Shown here in pieces: positions 23,975-35,365 of a stretch of 64,000 bases of DNA. Source of the stretch: Anagrus nilaparvatae (Eukaryota > Arthropoda > Insecta > Hymenoptera > Mymaridae); assembly GCA_022575985.1 (NCBI GenBank), contig JAKSXM010000132.1:2542001-2606000 (forward strand). The letters are read 5' to 3'. The notes beneath the pieces were generated by a model. That model saw only the letters and a program-made list of their open reading frames with translations. It was not told the DNA's origin and did not search any database. The stretch's first letter is position 1. The number at the start of each line of letters is the position of its first letter. Both the position numbers and the translations under genes were made by a program.

Positions 23975-24642
23975 CTGGTATATTTATTATTTTTTATTTA
24001 TTTATTATTATTATTTTTTTTTATTTAATTTTTTTTTTTTTTTTTTTTTTTTTCTTTTGTAAGTCAGTTAGGAGTTTTCGAACGCGGGTCCTCAGCATTG
24101 CCGGCTTATCACTTCGTCCACTAGGCTACAGTTGCATACGCGTGAGAGAATCAAAGTTTGAAAACTATATGTTTTGGATACTCCTCACTTACGCCCCCTG
24201 TATATTAAATAGATATTACTTTCTCGCTCTTTTTTTTCTTTATATAATTCACACCTATACCTTTATTAAAACTTTTTATTTTATTTATTTGTTCAATTTT
24301 TAGTAACACGTGTTTATTTTATATGATTAGTTTTGCTTTAAAATACCGTAGTACGGAGAAATGTGCCTGTACGTATGTTAAAACTAACTAAAAAAGAGGG
24401 GTGACAAGAAGAGAGAAAAATTACTTTATCTATGTAAGAAAAATTACTTTATCTATGTATTAAAAATTCCTATACGTGTACTGGAATTTTTATAAACATA
24501 ATTTTTACTATATTTTATAGTAAAAACAAAGGCGCGCGCAGTAATATTTCTTATATATTATATTTTTTTTTCCCTGAATTGAAGAGTGGGTGCCGCACTA
24601 CTATAAAATACAGTAAAAAATACACATCGTGTTTTCTCAGTG
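23681..24642. mobile_element. ~960-bp inverted-repeat element with TA duplications
   Basis: The termini CACTGAGAAAAC (23681-23692) and GTTTTCTCAGTG (24631-24642) are perfect inverted repeats bordered by TA on each side (23679-23680, 24643-24644), the footprint of Tc1/mariner-type insertion. Subterminal blocks also match imperfectly (ACTGTATTTT near 23730 and AAAATACAGT near 24605; GGGCACCC near 23748 and GGGTGCCG near 24588). No transposase frame is present. The interior contains very long T-runs (23939-23973 and 24031-24053), a SINE-like tRNA segment and a 22-bp tandem duplication (TTACTTTATCTATGTA, near 24421-24460). Confidence 0.75.
24031..24135 (-). repeat. tRNA-derived SINE-like segment
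   Basis: The minus strand carries a perfect pol III A-box match TAGCCTAGTGG (24128-24118) and, 45 bases on, a near B-box GTTCGAAAAC (24083-24074), the spacing expected of a tRNA. Arms do not pair well, so it is not a functional tRNA. The minus-strand sequence then runs into a long A-rich tail (T-run on the plus strand at 24031-24053), as in a SINE. The source tRNA is not identified. Confidence 0.5.
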
Positions 24643-24644
24643 TA

Positions 24645-27600
24645 GCTGTTTGAATACTTTCTTAAATTTTTAAGCAAACAAAAGTAAAATACAAATTTTT
24701 AAGTATTTGCTTGAAATGTTTGAAGATTTAAGCAAATGCTAAAAGTATTCTTAATGTTTTGGGAATGATTTATAATTCATTTTTTTACAATATGCCACAA
24801 AAAAATCTTTGGAAGCAATCCTCTGCCAAAACCTTTATCAGAAAAATCTGCTACGCGTCTTTCGAAAAACCATATTGCTCGAGAGCACGTTTAGTCCTAT
24901 TTCCTCTAAAAAGACACTTTAATCCACCTCTATTACTGACATTTTTCAAATACTTCTCCTTGAAACTTCCTATAAACAAGTCACATATTAATATCTAATG
25001 ATAAATATCTTTAAAATATGCCTGACTATACACTGACTTTTTCTACTTACAAAGTATAAACGAACTTTCTCTAACAAAATTGGTAGTTGAAAATCAATAC
25101 CTGAAAATAATCTATAGTCAGATGTTTGTTTGGTACAAAGTATTGATTTACTCTACTTTTATTTTTTATTTGAATTTTCGTTAATTAAATTTAAAAATAA
25201 ATAAAAAATTTGTTTTTAAACTGTACCAATTAAAAGTAAATTATTTAATCAATAGTAAAATAAAAAGGGGAATTAAATCAAATAGAATGAGATGAGTTGG
25301 CACACATAATATACTTTATTTTTATTTTTTAATTAAAAAAAAAATTAAAATATAGTACCTATTACGTATTTTGCTCGAATTTCATTCATTTTATTAGATA
25401 AAAAATTTTGAGTAATTATAATTTTAAAAAATTTGCTTCTGGTCCATCCCACTTGCGGAAAATGAAAATCCATTTGTAGCAAGCTTAATTTCGTTCAAGA
25501 GGATTTTTTTTTATTCAAAAGTGACTTGAAACAAAGAAAATTATTTTAAAAAATTTTTTTTTCTTGTTTAATAAAGTTTTTCAAGTCTCAAGACATCATG
25601 CCGCTCCGCGCTTAGTCTAAATACATCGAAAAAATTTTCATCACTTTTTTAAAAAAAATGTTAAATTACAACATGTATTTTAAAATTTGGCTATTTTATG
25701 AAAATCTTTTGAAAGATATTAAAATTTCCTTACCCATGTGAAATTTTCGAGAATTTTGAATCTGAAGTCAGCTTTTTGTTTGGTCAAGTGATTTTATGAG
25801 AAATTAAAGTAGTAATTTGAGAAATATCATTTTTTATTTAAAGTATTCAGATTCTTTTATCTTCTAAAATTTGTTGTTTTTGTAAAAAACAATAAATTTA
25901 AGATTAATTAGGAGCAGAACCTCGCCTGATAGCGAGTCATAAATTCTCATTTTCTCTCACATGCGTATTTTTAATTTTTGAAACTCAGAGCCGAATGCTA
26001 CAAAAAATTAAGTATAATCACCCACAAATAAAATATTGTTCATTGTAAAATAAACATTTGGCCGTAAAAATAAGAAAAAAATTAACTAATTTAAAAAAAA
26101 ACCCAAAAACACATAAAATCTGTCAAAATTCAAAAACTGATTTTACAAACCTGGAAATTAGCAAAAAAAACTTATTTTTAATAGAATTTTCAACTAAAAA
26201 TATTTAAAACCAATTTTCGTGTCCCTTCAATCCAACTTAAGTTTTGTTAGTATGAAATCCTTCATATACATTTTATTAAATTAAATTGTCAAATATTTTC
26301 AGTGAAATTAATGGCAAGAAAATTTAATAGACTAAAAATTTAATATATATAAAACTTTATTGTTTACGAGTAATATAATAACCAGATACAAACCATATAT
26401 GGGTATAGAATTTATAAGTACTTACACTTAAAAGATTTATTGTATACGAAAAGTTTCTTAAAATATAATGTCTATACTTTTAAAAGAAATATGTTACAAA
26501 ATTTAACTATAATTATTATTATTATTATTTTATAAAAGAAAAATATTATGCTGCTTGATTAAGTAATATTTGAAAAAAAGAATTTTTTGTAATTTAATAA
26601 GTTCATTTTCAAGTTTTAGTGATTTTTATTTTTAAGACCTTTGGTGGCAAGGGTCTAAAAGAGTGTATATGGTAATGATTTAATAATTAATAAATTATAT
26701 TTGATTTAATGCAAATTATTATTTTTACACAGAAGATAATATATTTTTTTATAATACTAGCCATAAATTTCAAATAAAAGATACGGGGCCTAAAAGATAT
26801 CCTATCGTAAAAGTCTTTTTCAGTGTACGAACATAACCTATGATTATAGGCTTTTGTTTCACAACATTTTTGTTTTTTTTTTGTAGATCTTCACACCAAT
26901 GCATAAATAGTATGGACACAAATTTTCGGTACTAGCGTGAGCCCTAGCACGAGTGCTCAGCGAATCCAGACATTATTATGCATTCAAACTTGTGTCTACG
27001 ATATTTTTTGCTTTGACTGCCAAGGTGTCGACAGAGAGCAGAAAATTTCGTTCCTAATTTTACTGCATGCTTGTTGGTTGTGTGAACACAAAAATTGGTT
27101 GTAAGTTTTTTTTTAACAGTTTTGTTATGAAATGAACATAAATTAGACTCAAATTATTTAAATTAAAACTCTTTTTAAAAGATTTTAATCGGAAGATAAA
27201 TCTTTACGGTATTAAAAAAAAGATTTATAGGATTTGGTGTATTTTTAATAAGATTAAAGTTACTTTTTAAATATAGATAAAGCTTTTTACCAAACATATA
27301 AAATTATAATTCATCGTAATCAAGTTGAAGTCATATTATGGTAAGCCAAACAAAAATTATAACTTTGTAATCCTGATATTTCAAGAACAGTAATATTCTC
27401 GATATTTCTATAAAAATAAAATAAGCATTTTTTTATTCATAAATTTTTTTTTACTTTCCCTGGAATCACTAACGAATTCGATTTGATTGATACAAAATAC
27501 GATGTAAATATTTTTATTTTATTTTTATTTACTTATGAATTGTTTTTCTAAAATTATTTAATCAAATATTGTTTTGAATATTAAAATAATCAAAAAATGT

Positions 27601-28170
27601 ATTTTATTATTTAAATATTGATTTTTATTTAAATTTCATGATGTAAATAAAAAAATTTATTTTCTTAAAAATATATTTTACATAAATTAAAATAAATTTT
27701 TAAGTAATGCAAAACAAATTAATATAATAATTTACCATATTCTCTTCTGATTCATGAATTATAAAACTTATGTAATATATAGAATAATGCCTACGCCACG
27801 TTTAATACTTACAATACTTGGCATGAATGATCCAATATTGTACCTGCTGCACGTTCTTGGCTGTACGCTACATGTGGAAGCTTGGCTTGTGCTGCACGTC
27901 ACTGAGAAGACGCTTGAATATTTCTTATTCTTTTTTTTTAGGTATATAAATTAATTTGTGTTTGTGGCTGACTCCAGTGATGTTTGATTGTGAATATTTT
28001 GTCAAATCTAGGTGGCTAGAGTCCACAGCAGAGAACCGGTTATGGTGGGTTATGGTTAGCTGCAGCAAGCCCAAGCTGCAGTGGCAGTGGTAAACCAAGA
28101 GAAAATCAATGGACTTCATAGAGAAGTTAGAGAGTAAATCTGTAAGTCTGTAAATGCTTGTGGAGTATTC
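24645..28170. other. Spacer with GC-richer islands, no gene recognised
   Basis: Mostly AT-rich. Two stretches stand out by higher G+C: 26880-27075 and 27780-28160. The second contains self-complementary GCTGCAGCAAGCCCAAGCTG-like sequence. Both contain short frames but no coherent splice structure or recognisable motif. They could be exons of an unseen transcript or old repeats. Confidence 0.4.
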
Positions 28171-28177
28171 TGATTTT

Positions 28178-28330
28178 AACATGGAGCATGTTCATTTGAT
28201 GGGATATTTGAAAAAGTCCGTCTTAGCAGGGGGAGATTGAAAAAATGACGTTTCTAGGGGGGAGGGGTGAAGGGACATAGAATAATTTGAATTGTGATTC
28301 AGGGCCTGATTAGGCCGTGATACGAACAAG
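28178..28330 (-). repeat. C-rich dispersed repeat family, minus copy
   Basis: The minus strand matches the family seen at 33.0, 33.4, 49.2 and 56.2 kb: an ATGTTCCATG-type core (ACATGGAGCATGTTCAT on the plus strand at 28180), then C-rich tracts (G-rich on plus, 28228-28275) and an ATTATTCTATGTCC-like stretch. It is divergent and of unknown origin. Confidence 0.6.
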
Positions 28331-31300
28331 AACTTAGAATACTTTATTTAAGTTTATGGACTTTATAGGATAATTTATATTTTGGGATTTATTGTAATTT
28401 CGGTTTTAGGATTTATACTAATTAGGGAGTATATGTTAAAATTGTTATAAGTGAACATGAGAGTATATACTTAGGCCGTTTTCAGAACCACCAACTACTC
28501 AAACGTAAAAAAGCAATTTTATAAAACTTACACCACTAATCAATTTATTTATCCTATCCATTTTTCTCATTTAAAATGTAACAGTTTCAGAAATAAAATT
28601 CTTTATAAATTTATTTTTTTATGTTAGTTTAATAAATTTAATTTAAATCACATCCAAGATAATCGATTGAAAATTTCTTATAAAACATTAATTTTCAAGT
28701 ATGTCATCGCGTCTTTTAACTTTCAAATAATTAAAAGATTAAAATAAACTTTCAAAATATCTATAATTAATCTTGATCACTTAGAAATTAATAAAGTCTA
28801 AAATATTTTTAATATTAAATTCATGCAGCTAAATAAAAATTAAAAAAAAAAAGTTCAAGACAAGTAACATATTTTTAAGATAATAATTTTTTTTTCAAGT
28901 AAGTATATAAAAAGGAATAAGAAAGTTAAAGTAAGTTTAAAATAATAAAATTAAAATAAATCATATTAAATTATGAGGTTATAAATTTTTTTTTCTACTG
29001 TACAAGTTACTTTAACCTTTACTTAATTATATCTAAAACATCTTTTATTTTTTTTTTTTTAAACATTCTTAAACTTACCTCTTTTTTTATTCTCTTCTTA
29101 TTGTTACTGCCATAATCGTACTTCTTATTATTTTTTTTTCTTTTGTACGTTTAAATTTTTTACTGTAAAGAATAACAGAAAAGAGTTATAAATGTTTTTT
29201 TTTTAAGGAACAAAAATATATATGTATTACTTGAATTTTTATTGTTGAAAGTTTTTAAATTTATATGTTGGATAATTAAATTTTTTTATTTTTTATTGTT
29301 TACTTGAATCTACTTTAACTGATAAAAAATAGTCGATTTTTGGTCAAAAGCAGTTTTTTATAAAACGGGTTTCGATTTCATAAACTTTGATTTGTGTAAA
29401 TCTCTAAACTCAAGTTATTCTAATTTTCTAAACCTAAATTATTTTAAGCTCGAGTAATTTGAGGTCCCTAATTCCAGTACCCATACACATAAGTCCTTAA
29501 ATCGAAATTATTCTAAGTCCCATTTCACGGGAGGTACGCGGTTTTGGAAAATGATGGTATACATGAAATTATTTATGAATACTCAAAAAACGTTGTTCTT
29601 ACAATTTACATCGTGTTATATTTTGTTTTTTTTACGCGTCAAAAAAAAGTATTAGCCTCCTCAAAAATGCTGAATTATTTTCCTCCGAATTTTAGGTGCA
29701 ATATTTACAATATAAAAATTTATTTGTCCAACCATTTTCTAACCAATTTTTTTTTTTTAAGTTTTATACTTGCTTTATAAGGCTAGCAATTAGGGAAGTG
29801 CGGTTACCCGAATTTTCGGTTTATTTTTCGAGATCAGTCGGTTTATGGGTAAACCTGTAATGTTTCAGAAGTTTATAGGTACGGTTTTAAATCGTATGTA
29901 CGATTTTAAATCTCCGAAAATTTTCCTGTCATTTAGATTCTATGGAAATTTTTTCAACAATATTTTTTGTTAACGCTGAAAAAAGAATAGTAATAATAAG
30001 AAAAAATATTCCTATTTTTAAAAAATAATGATTTACTACTTATAATTAGCAAAAAAGTTAAAAATTTTTTTTATTGAATCGTAAAGCAAGGAGAATCTCC
30101 GATTCAAATATACCTGCAGGTATGTGTACCTCTGAAGTCCCAGTGAAAATAAATTTAAACCTTTTTTGATCAGATGAGAGTAGATAGATCAGATCATATA
30201 TAAAATAGGCATTTAAGGTTAGTTTCTCTGAGTTTTGAAATAGGAAATCGATTTTTTTTTTTTTTTATTGGTTTGGGTTGAAAAAGTATTCAAGAATATG
30301 GAAAAAAAATTGCAAATGAATCCCGCAAATAATAAAGAACCAACAGCGCCTAAAAGTGAAATTATTAGTATGCAAGAATACAAGATCCGAAACTTTAAAC
30401 GCGTTTTTCTCAAAACGAACTTTTTGAAAACGCGTCGCACTATTACAAAAAAACTATTTCTCTGATTTCCATTTTTTTTTTTTTAATCAATTCGTTATGC
30501 AATTTTACACAAAGTAGACTACAATGAACCTGATCGGAGAATTTTTTAGGTCTCTAGGCTCCGTTTTGTGGCTAAAAACACGGTCAAATTTCGAATTTTT
30601 TCTATTTACCTTCATAACTTTCTTAATTTTTTTGATTGTAGTCTACTTTATGGTTTTTTTTTTTTTTTTTTCTGAAGATTCTGAACCGAGTTATCATGCG
30701 GCGCGATTGGGAACTTTTTTTTCAGACACCAACTTCAACACCATCTCATCATATGTAACAAAAGAGACAATAAAAAAAATTTTTATAAAATAGCTGTAAA
30801 AAAATCTTTTTATTATGCAATAAACTTTTTGAGAAAACTAATCAGAAAAAAAACGTTATTTTTACTCAAAACTCAAAGAACCTACCCTTAACCAACTTAA
30901 TTTAAATATAAAGCAAAAAATAACATTTTTTAACAATTTTGTTTATCAAAGTACCCAATACAATTATATTTAACCCAAGTAATTTAAAAAAAAACTCAAT
31001 TAACAAAATTACTTCAAAATTGAAGAATCTTTAGGATATAATATTTTGTAACTTAAAACGTTTTTTCTTTTATATATTTATAAAAAAAAAAAATGTACAA
31101 GTTATTAAAACTTTATATTTTTCTCACGTATATATAAATAAACTTATATACTAAGTTATTTTTCTGTAATAGCTTTTTTTAACTTTGTTTATAACTTATA
31201 TATACAAAAAGAAAGTATAATTTATACTTTTTTTTTTTTTTAATTGTTTAGTATACTTTAATTTATTTTTTTTTTGTACTTTTATCTTAAAAAATAATCT

Positions 31301-32270
31301 ATAAAAAATTCACACATTGATTAAAAAAATACAAATGTAGGTGTATATTAGGCTGGTTGGAATTTTCAATATTTAATTTTTTAAATTTAATTTTCGAATT
31401 TTATAGTTAAAATTTAAATAATTAAGATACAATTTTTTTTTTATCTTGGTCTATTCCGTGGTAAATTTTTGTTTGTTAATTATTATGATAAAAAAATGTC
31501 CAAGAAACTGCAAAATATAACCTATTTGCAGAAATTTTCAGGTAAATATTCATATTCAGCAACCCTAAAAAACTACAATTTGAGAATATTTGATTACAAA
31601 ATAGGGATCTCTAAGTCCACATTCTCTATGCCAGGCTAATATACATTTTAGATTATTGTTAAAGACTCGTTTAAAGACTAATACAGCTTTATACATTAAT
31701 CACTGGTTAATTTTATATTCTTTTGAAGTTTTTTTTTCTTTTAAAAAGAAGAAAACAAAGGGCTTTTCATTATATTTTTTTTTTAGAAAATTCTTACTTT
31801 AATTCTACAAAATTTAACAAAGTTTTGATAAAACAATTTTTTCAAATTTAAAATACTATAATAACAAACTGTAAAGTTTATAAGTAAAAGAAAAAGTAAA
31901 ATTGATACGACATTTATTAAAGAATAAATTTAACATAAATTAATACTTATAAATATTTAACTTAAATACTAAAACCAAAAAAAAAACTAAGTAAAAGTTA
32001 AATGAGCGTTTCAAATTATACAAAAAAAAGGAATTCATAATAGAATTATAATTGTAAGACATTTATTCTGGTACTTTACTTTTTTTAATAGTCTGACTAT
32101 TTAACTATAATACTACTTATAAATATTGCTAAACTTTGCACATTAAAAAAAATGTAAGAATAAATTCTTTACTTTTTTTTATTATGAAATAAAAATTATT
32201 TAACATAGAATTTGATATAAAAGTAAAAAGATTAGAATTAAAATAAATTAAATAGTTGAATATGATAAGT
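28331..32270. other. AT-rich spacer, no gene recognised
   Basis: 29400-29535 resembles the flank of the C-rich repeat family (ATTATTCTAAGTCCCATTT near 29507). A pair of exact inverted blocks AAAGTAGACTACAAT (30510) and ATTGTAGTCTACTTT (30637) brackets about 110 bases, and AAACGCGTTTT with AAAACGCGT near 30397-30434 makes another short hairpin. A short hydrophobic frame at 30524-30793 spans the first hairpin and is not convincing as a gene. Confidence 0.5.
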
Positions 32271-32272
32271 AC

Positions 32273-32536
32273 ACTGTAAAAAGTAACTTTCTTAGATTTC
32301 CAAAAAAAATAGAATTTTTTCGAAAAATTAGTAAATTTTCAAAAAATTTTGTAAATATTCGATAAAAATTGTAAATTTACTAAATTTAGTATATTATCGA
32401 AAAATTCGAGAATTTTCGATTTTTTTTTTGTGAATTTACTAAATTTAGTAATTATACAATTTTTTTCGAATATTTATAAATTTTTTCGAAAATGTTCTAA
32501 TTTTTTTGTTAATATAAGAAAGTTACTTTTTACAGT
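32273..32536. mobile_element. 264-bp palindromic MITE
   Basis: The left end ACTGTAAAAAGTAACTTTCT and the right end AGAAAGTTACTTTTTACAGT are exact inverted repeats. The interior is a series of TTTTCGAAAA and TAGTAAATTTAC-like self-complementary blocks, so nearly the whole element folds. It shares termini with the 114-bp MITE at 21771-21884. No coding capacity. Confidence 0.8.
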
Positions 32537-32705
32537 ATGACTATATAGGATGTCTATTTACACATTTAATATATTTTTGGTGAATACAGAGCTTTATGGA
32601 AGTTTTGAAGATTATCAAACAGTAATATGACCATAAGAAAAAACTTCAAAATAATTTTTATTACTATATTTCTGAGTATCTCAAACTGGAATTCGAGTTT
32701 TAAAG

Positions 32706-33437
32706 ATAATAAAAAAAACTTATAACCGGTTTGTGTACACACAACCAAAATGCATGGAACATGTTTACTTACATCTGTAATCTTACAGCATAGACACACA
32801 AAAAACAATACAATTTCCTATTTTTATAATTTGTAATTATTACCTTTACTAAATGTTAAGATTCTAAACCCAAACTATTATGATTTCCTAAACGTGTATT
32901 ATTCTAGGTCCCTAAATCAAAAATATTCTAAGTCCCTAAACCCGAATTATTCTAAGTCCCAAAATTGAAATTATTCCAAGTCCCATTTGACCCCCCCCCC
33001 CCTTAAATGGGACATATTTGACCCCCCCCCCCCTTAAATGGGACAAATTTGACCCCCCCCTTAAATGGGACATATTTGACCCCCCCCTTAAATGGGACAT
33101 ATTTGACCCCCCCCTTAAATGGGACGAATTTGACCCCCCCCCCCTTAAATGGGACATATTTGACCCCTTAATTTTCCAGTTCCGAAGTACCCCCTCCCTA
33201 TAAACATGTTCCATGTTAAAAAAACTTATAACTGGTTTGTGTAAACACAATCTAAATGCACGGAACATGTTTACTTCCAGCTGTTGGCTAGGTATAATGC
33301 CAATGTTACGCATCGTTACAATACAATTTTCTAATTTTATAATATGTAATTATCACCTTACTAGTTGTTAAGATTCTAAACCCAAACTATTTTGCTTCCT
33401 ATTAATAAATGCGTATTATTCTAGGTCCCTAAATTGA
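32706..33437 (+). repeat. Duplicated ~220-bp segment flanking a C-rich minisatellite
   Basis: 32706-32930 and 33217-33430 are diverged direct copies (shared landmarks: AAAACTTATAAC, GGAACATGTTTACTT, TTAAGATTCTAAACCCAAAC, TATTATTCTAGGTCCCTAAA). Between them lies the minisatellite at 32988-33175. This makes a direct tandem of about 510 bp. Confidence 0.8.
32988..33175 (+). repeat. C-rich minisatellite, ~30-bp unit, six copies
   Basis: The unit is a C-run of 7-12 followed by TTAAATGGGACATATTTGA (one or two units read AAATTT or GAATTT instead of ATATTT). Units differ mainly in C-run length. The frames crossing it on both strands give an artefactual repeat peptide and are not genes. Long C-runs could form i-motif or G-quadruplex structures. 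Confidence 0.9.
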
Positions 33438-33560
33438 AATTATTCTAAGTCTCATTTGACCCCCCCCTCTCCTTAAACCGGACAAATTTACCCCCACCCC
33501 CCTTAAGTTTTCAAGTTCTGAAGTACCCCCTCACTATAAGCACGTTCCATGTTAAAATGG
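33365..33560 (+). repeat. C-rich dispersed repeat family copy
   Basis: The same order as the neighbouring minisatellite region: AAATTGAAATTATTCTAAGT, C-run, a GGACAAATTT block, TTCTGAAGTACCCCCTC, then CACGTTCCATGTTAAAA. Only one or two C-run units are present, so this may be the unexpanded form. Confidence 0.7.
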
Positions 33561-35122
33561 CTGAAATTAATCTTATGTATCACTATAGAATTATGAAATT
33601 TTATGTTTATAGAAGAAGTCTTGCAAATCGGAAATTAATAGTGATTCCCTTAAATCATTTAAAAACGATTTTTACGGATGCTTTGGGAATGTTTTCGAAA
33701 AATAATAAGTTTTGATTATCATGATTTTTTTGGATCGGTTGTAAAAATAATATGGTAAGTATAATCTGTGGTACGTTTGCATGGTTAGCCAAATTTTGTT
33801 ACTTTTTGTTAATATTTGCCAAATACCCCAAATAACCCGTAAAGAAGAGGTGTTTTTGATCAAACTATTCCATGAATTAAGAGCAAGCAAAATCGCAATT
33901 TTCTGGGTTCAGCAATTCATATACCTGTAGTAGAGATATTTCCTTCCGGGTTAGGAACCCCAAAACTACATTATGACTGGAGTAGTTTAAAGGAAGCAAT
34001 AAAATAATTCAAAAATTTAATTTTGTAAAATTTGTGCTATCAAAAAAAAAAACTAGGTATTTTCAATAATTATTTATAAATGTGTTACAAAAGAAAGTAA
34101 AATTAATATAAGATTTGGTCTTAAAAGCTTAATTAAGTAATCCATTCTAACATATCATTTTTTTAAGATATAAAAATATAATCAAACGACGTAACCAATA
34201 CATTAACATTAAATACAATATACCTTTAACATTTCCTTAAAATGTCCCAAAACTATAAATAATATTGAAAAATAAAAAAAATAAAAAAAATATCACGAAA
34301 AGATTTGTAATTTCCTTAAGGAAGGCATGAATAGCTTACGAAACATTTAAGTACAATAAATTTGTTGAAGACATTAACCAAAAACTAAACTAAATAATAT
34401 TGATGGAAAATGGAAATTGAAAACCACTATAGTTTTCTTGTTTGTTAAATTCAAAACTTTAAAATTTTCATATTATATAAATGAATAAATTAAATGAAGT
34501 ACAATTATATTGTTTAATTAGATTAGTGAATATTTTAAATAATATTACATAAAAGAAAATCACAATAAAGAAGTAATTACTTACAACTGAAAAATTAAAA
34601 TTTAATCTCTCTTTGATTAGTATTATTCATTTAAAAATTAGAAAATTAATTATATTTTTGTTAAATGAAAAATATCTGTAAATTTTAAATAAAATGAAAT
34701 TACAAAGCAATAGGATATGCAGCTTTAAAAAGACAGTAATATATAAAGAAAAGAAAAAAAATATTTTTTTAAAAGTGTAAATCATTTAGGATTTTTCAGA
34801 GTATTATATAAATTTAATGTAAGACAAGTTATACATAGAATGAAATATTATAGTAGTTACGTTAGCTTAAAAATATGCGAGTGTACCATATACGATAAAT
34901 GTCTCAAAATATCATATTTAATATATGTAACAAATTTTTTCTAAATACACTGTTAAGCTACTGTATTTAAAAATTTTAGTAAAATTTACAAAGAAATTTT
35001 TTTTTGGTTTAGTAATACTGTTTTTATTATAATGTTTGATCTGTAAAATACAAAGTAGGCAAAAGTAAACGCATGGTATTATGATTATCTTAACTGCCAG
35101 ACTGCTGCGCTTGAATTTTCAA
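33561..35122. other. AT-rich spacer; carries copy 2 of the 18.1-kb repeat
   Basis: 34304-34890 is colinear with 18096-18860 (see that entry). No gene is recognised; a 72-codon minus frame at 33672-33890 has no recognisable motif. Confidence 0.5.
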
Positions 35123-35130
35123 GCAAAACT
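35123..35130 (+). repeat. Left target-site duplication GCAAAACT
   Basis: An 8-bp sequence immediately before the left inverted terminus; identical to 44651-44658 immediately after the right terminus. An 8-bp duplication fits hAT, P/Galileo-like or some MULE-type transposases. Confidence 0.85.
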
Positions 35131-35365
35131 ATGTAGCTGAAGTTTCGACCGTTCGATGAACGAAATTTTTTTTTTAGCTCAAATCAGCTAAAAAGTATAT
35201 ATAATAAATAAATATAGTAAAAATTTCAAAAAATTAAATATGGAGCCGATAGAAACAGATAAAAACCAATAAATCAACCACAATATACAATAAAAAATCA
35301 TTCTCGCACTTCAAAGGATTTTGAGATCCTTAGATGAGATCTTCACCAACTACTAATTTCTTATG

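Noticed and set aside
27754..28182. Exons of an unknown gene in the GC-richer island
   Set aside because: Frames on both strands are short, splice sites do not give a consistent phase, and no motif is visible.
30524..30793. 89-codon hydrophobic frame
   Set aside because: Phe-rich translation of T-runs across a hairpin; no start context, no relatives recognised.
33018..33203. Repeat peptide (PPLKWDxFDP) on plus and its minus-strand counterpart at 32936-33313
   Set aside because: Both are translations of the C-rich minisatellite; changing C-run lengths shift the frame between units, so there is no conserved coding frame.
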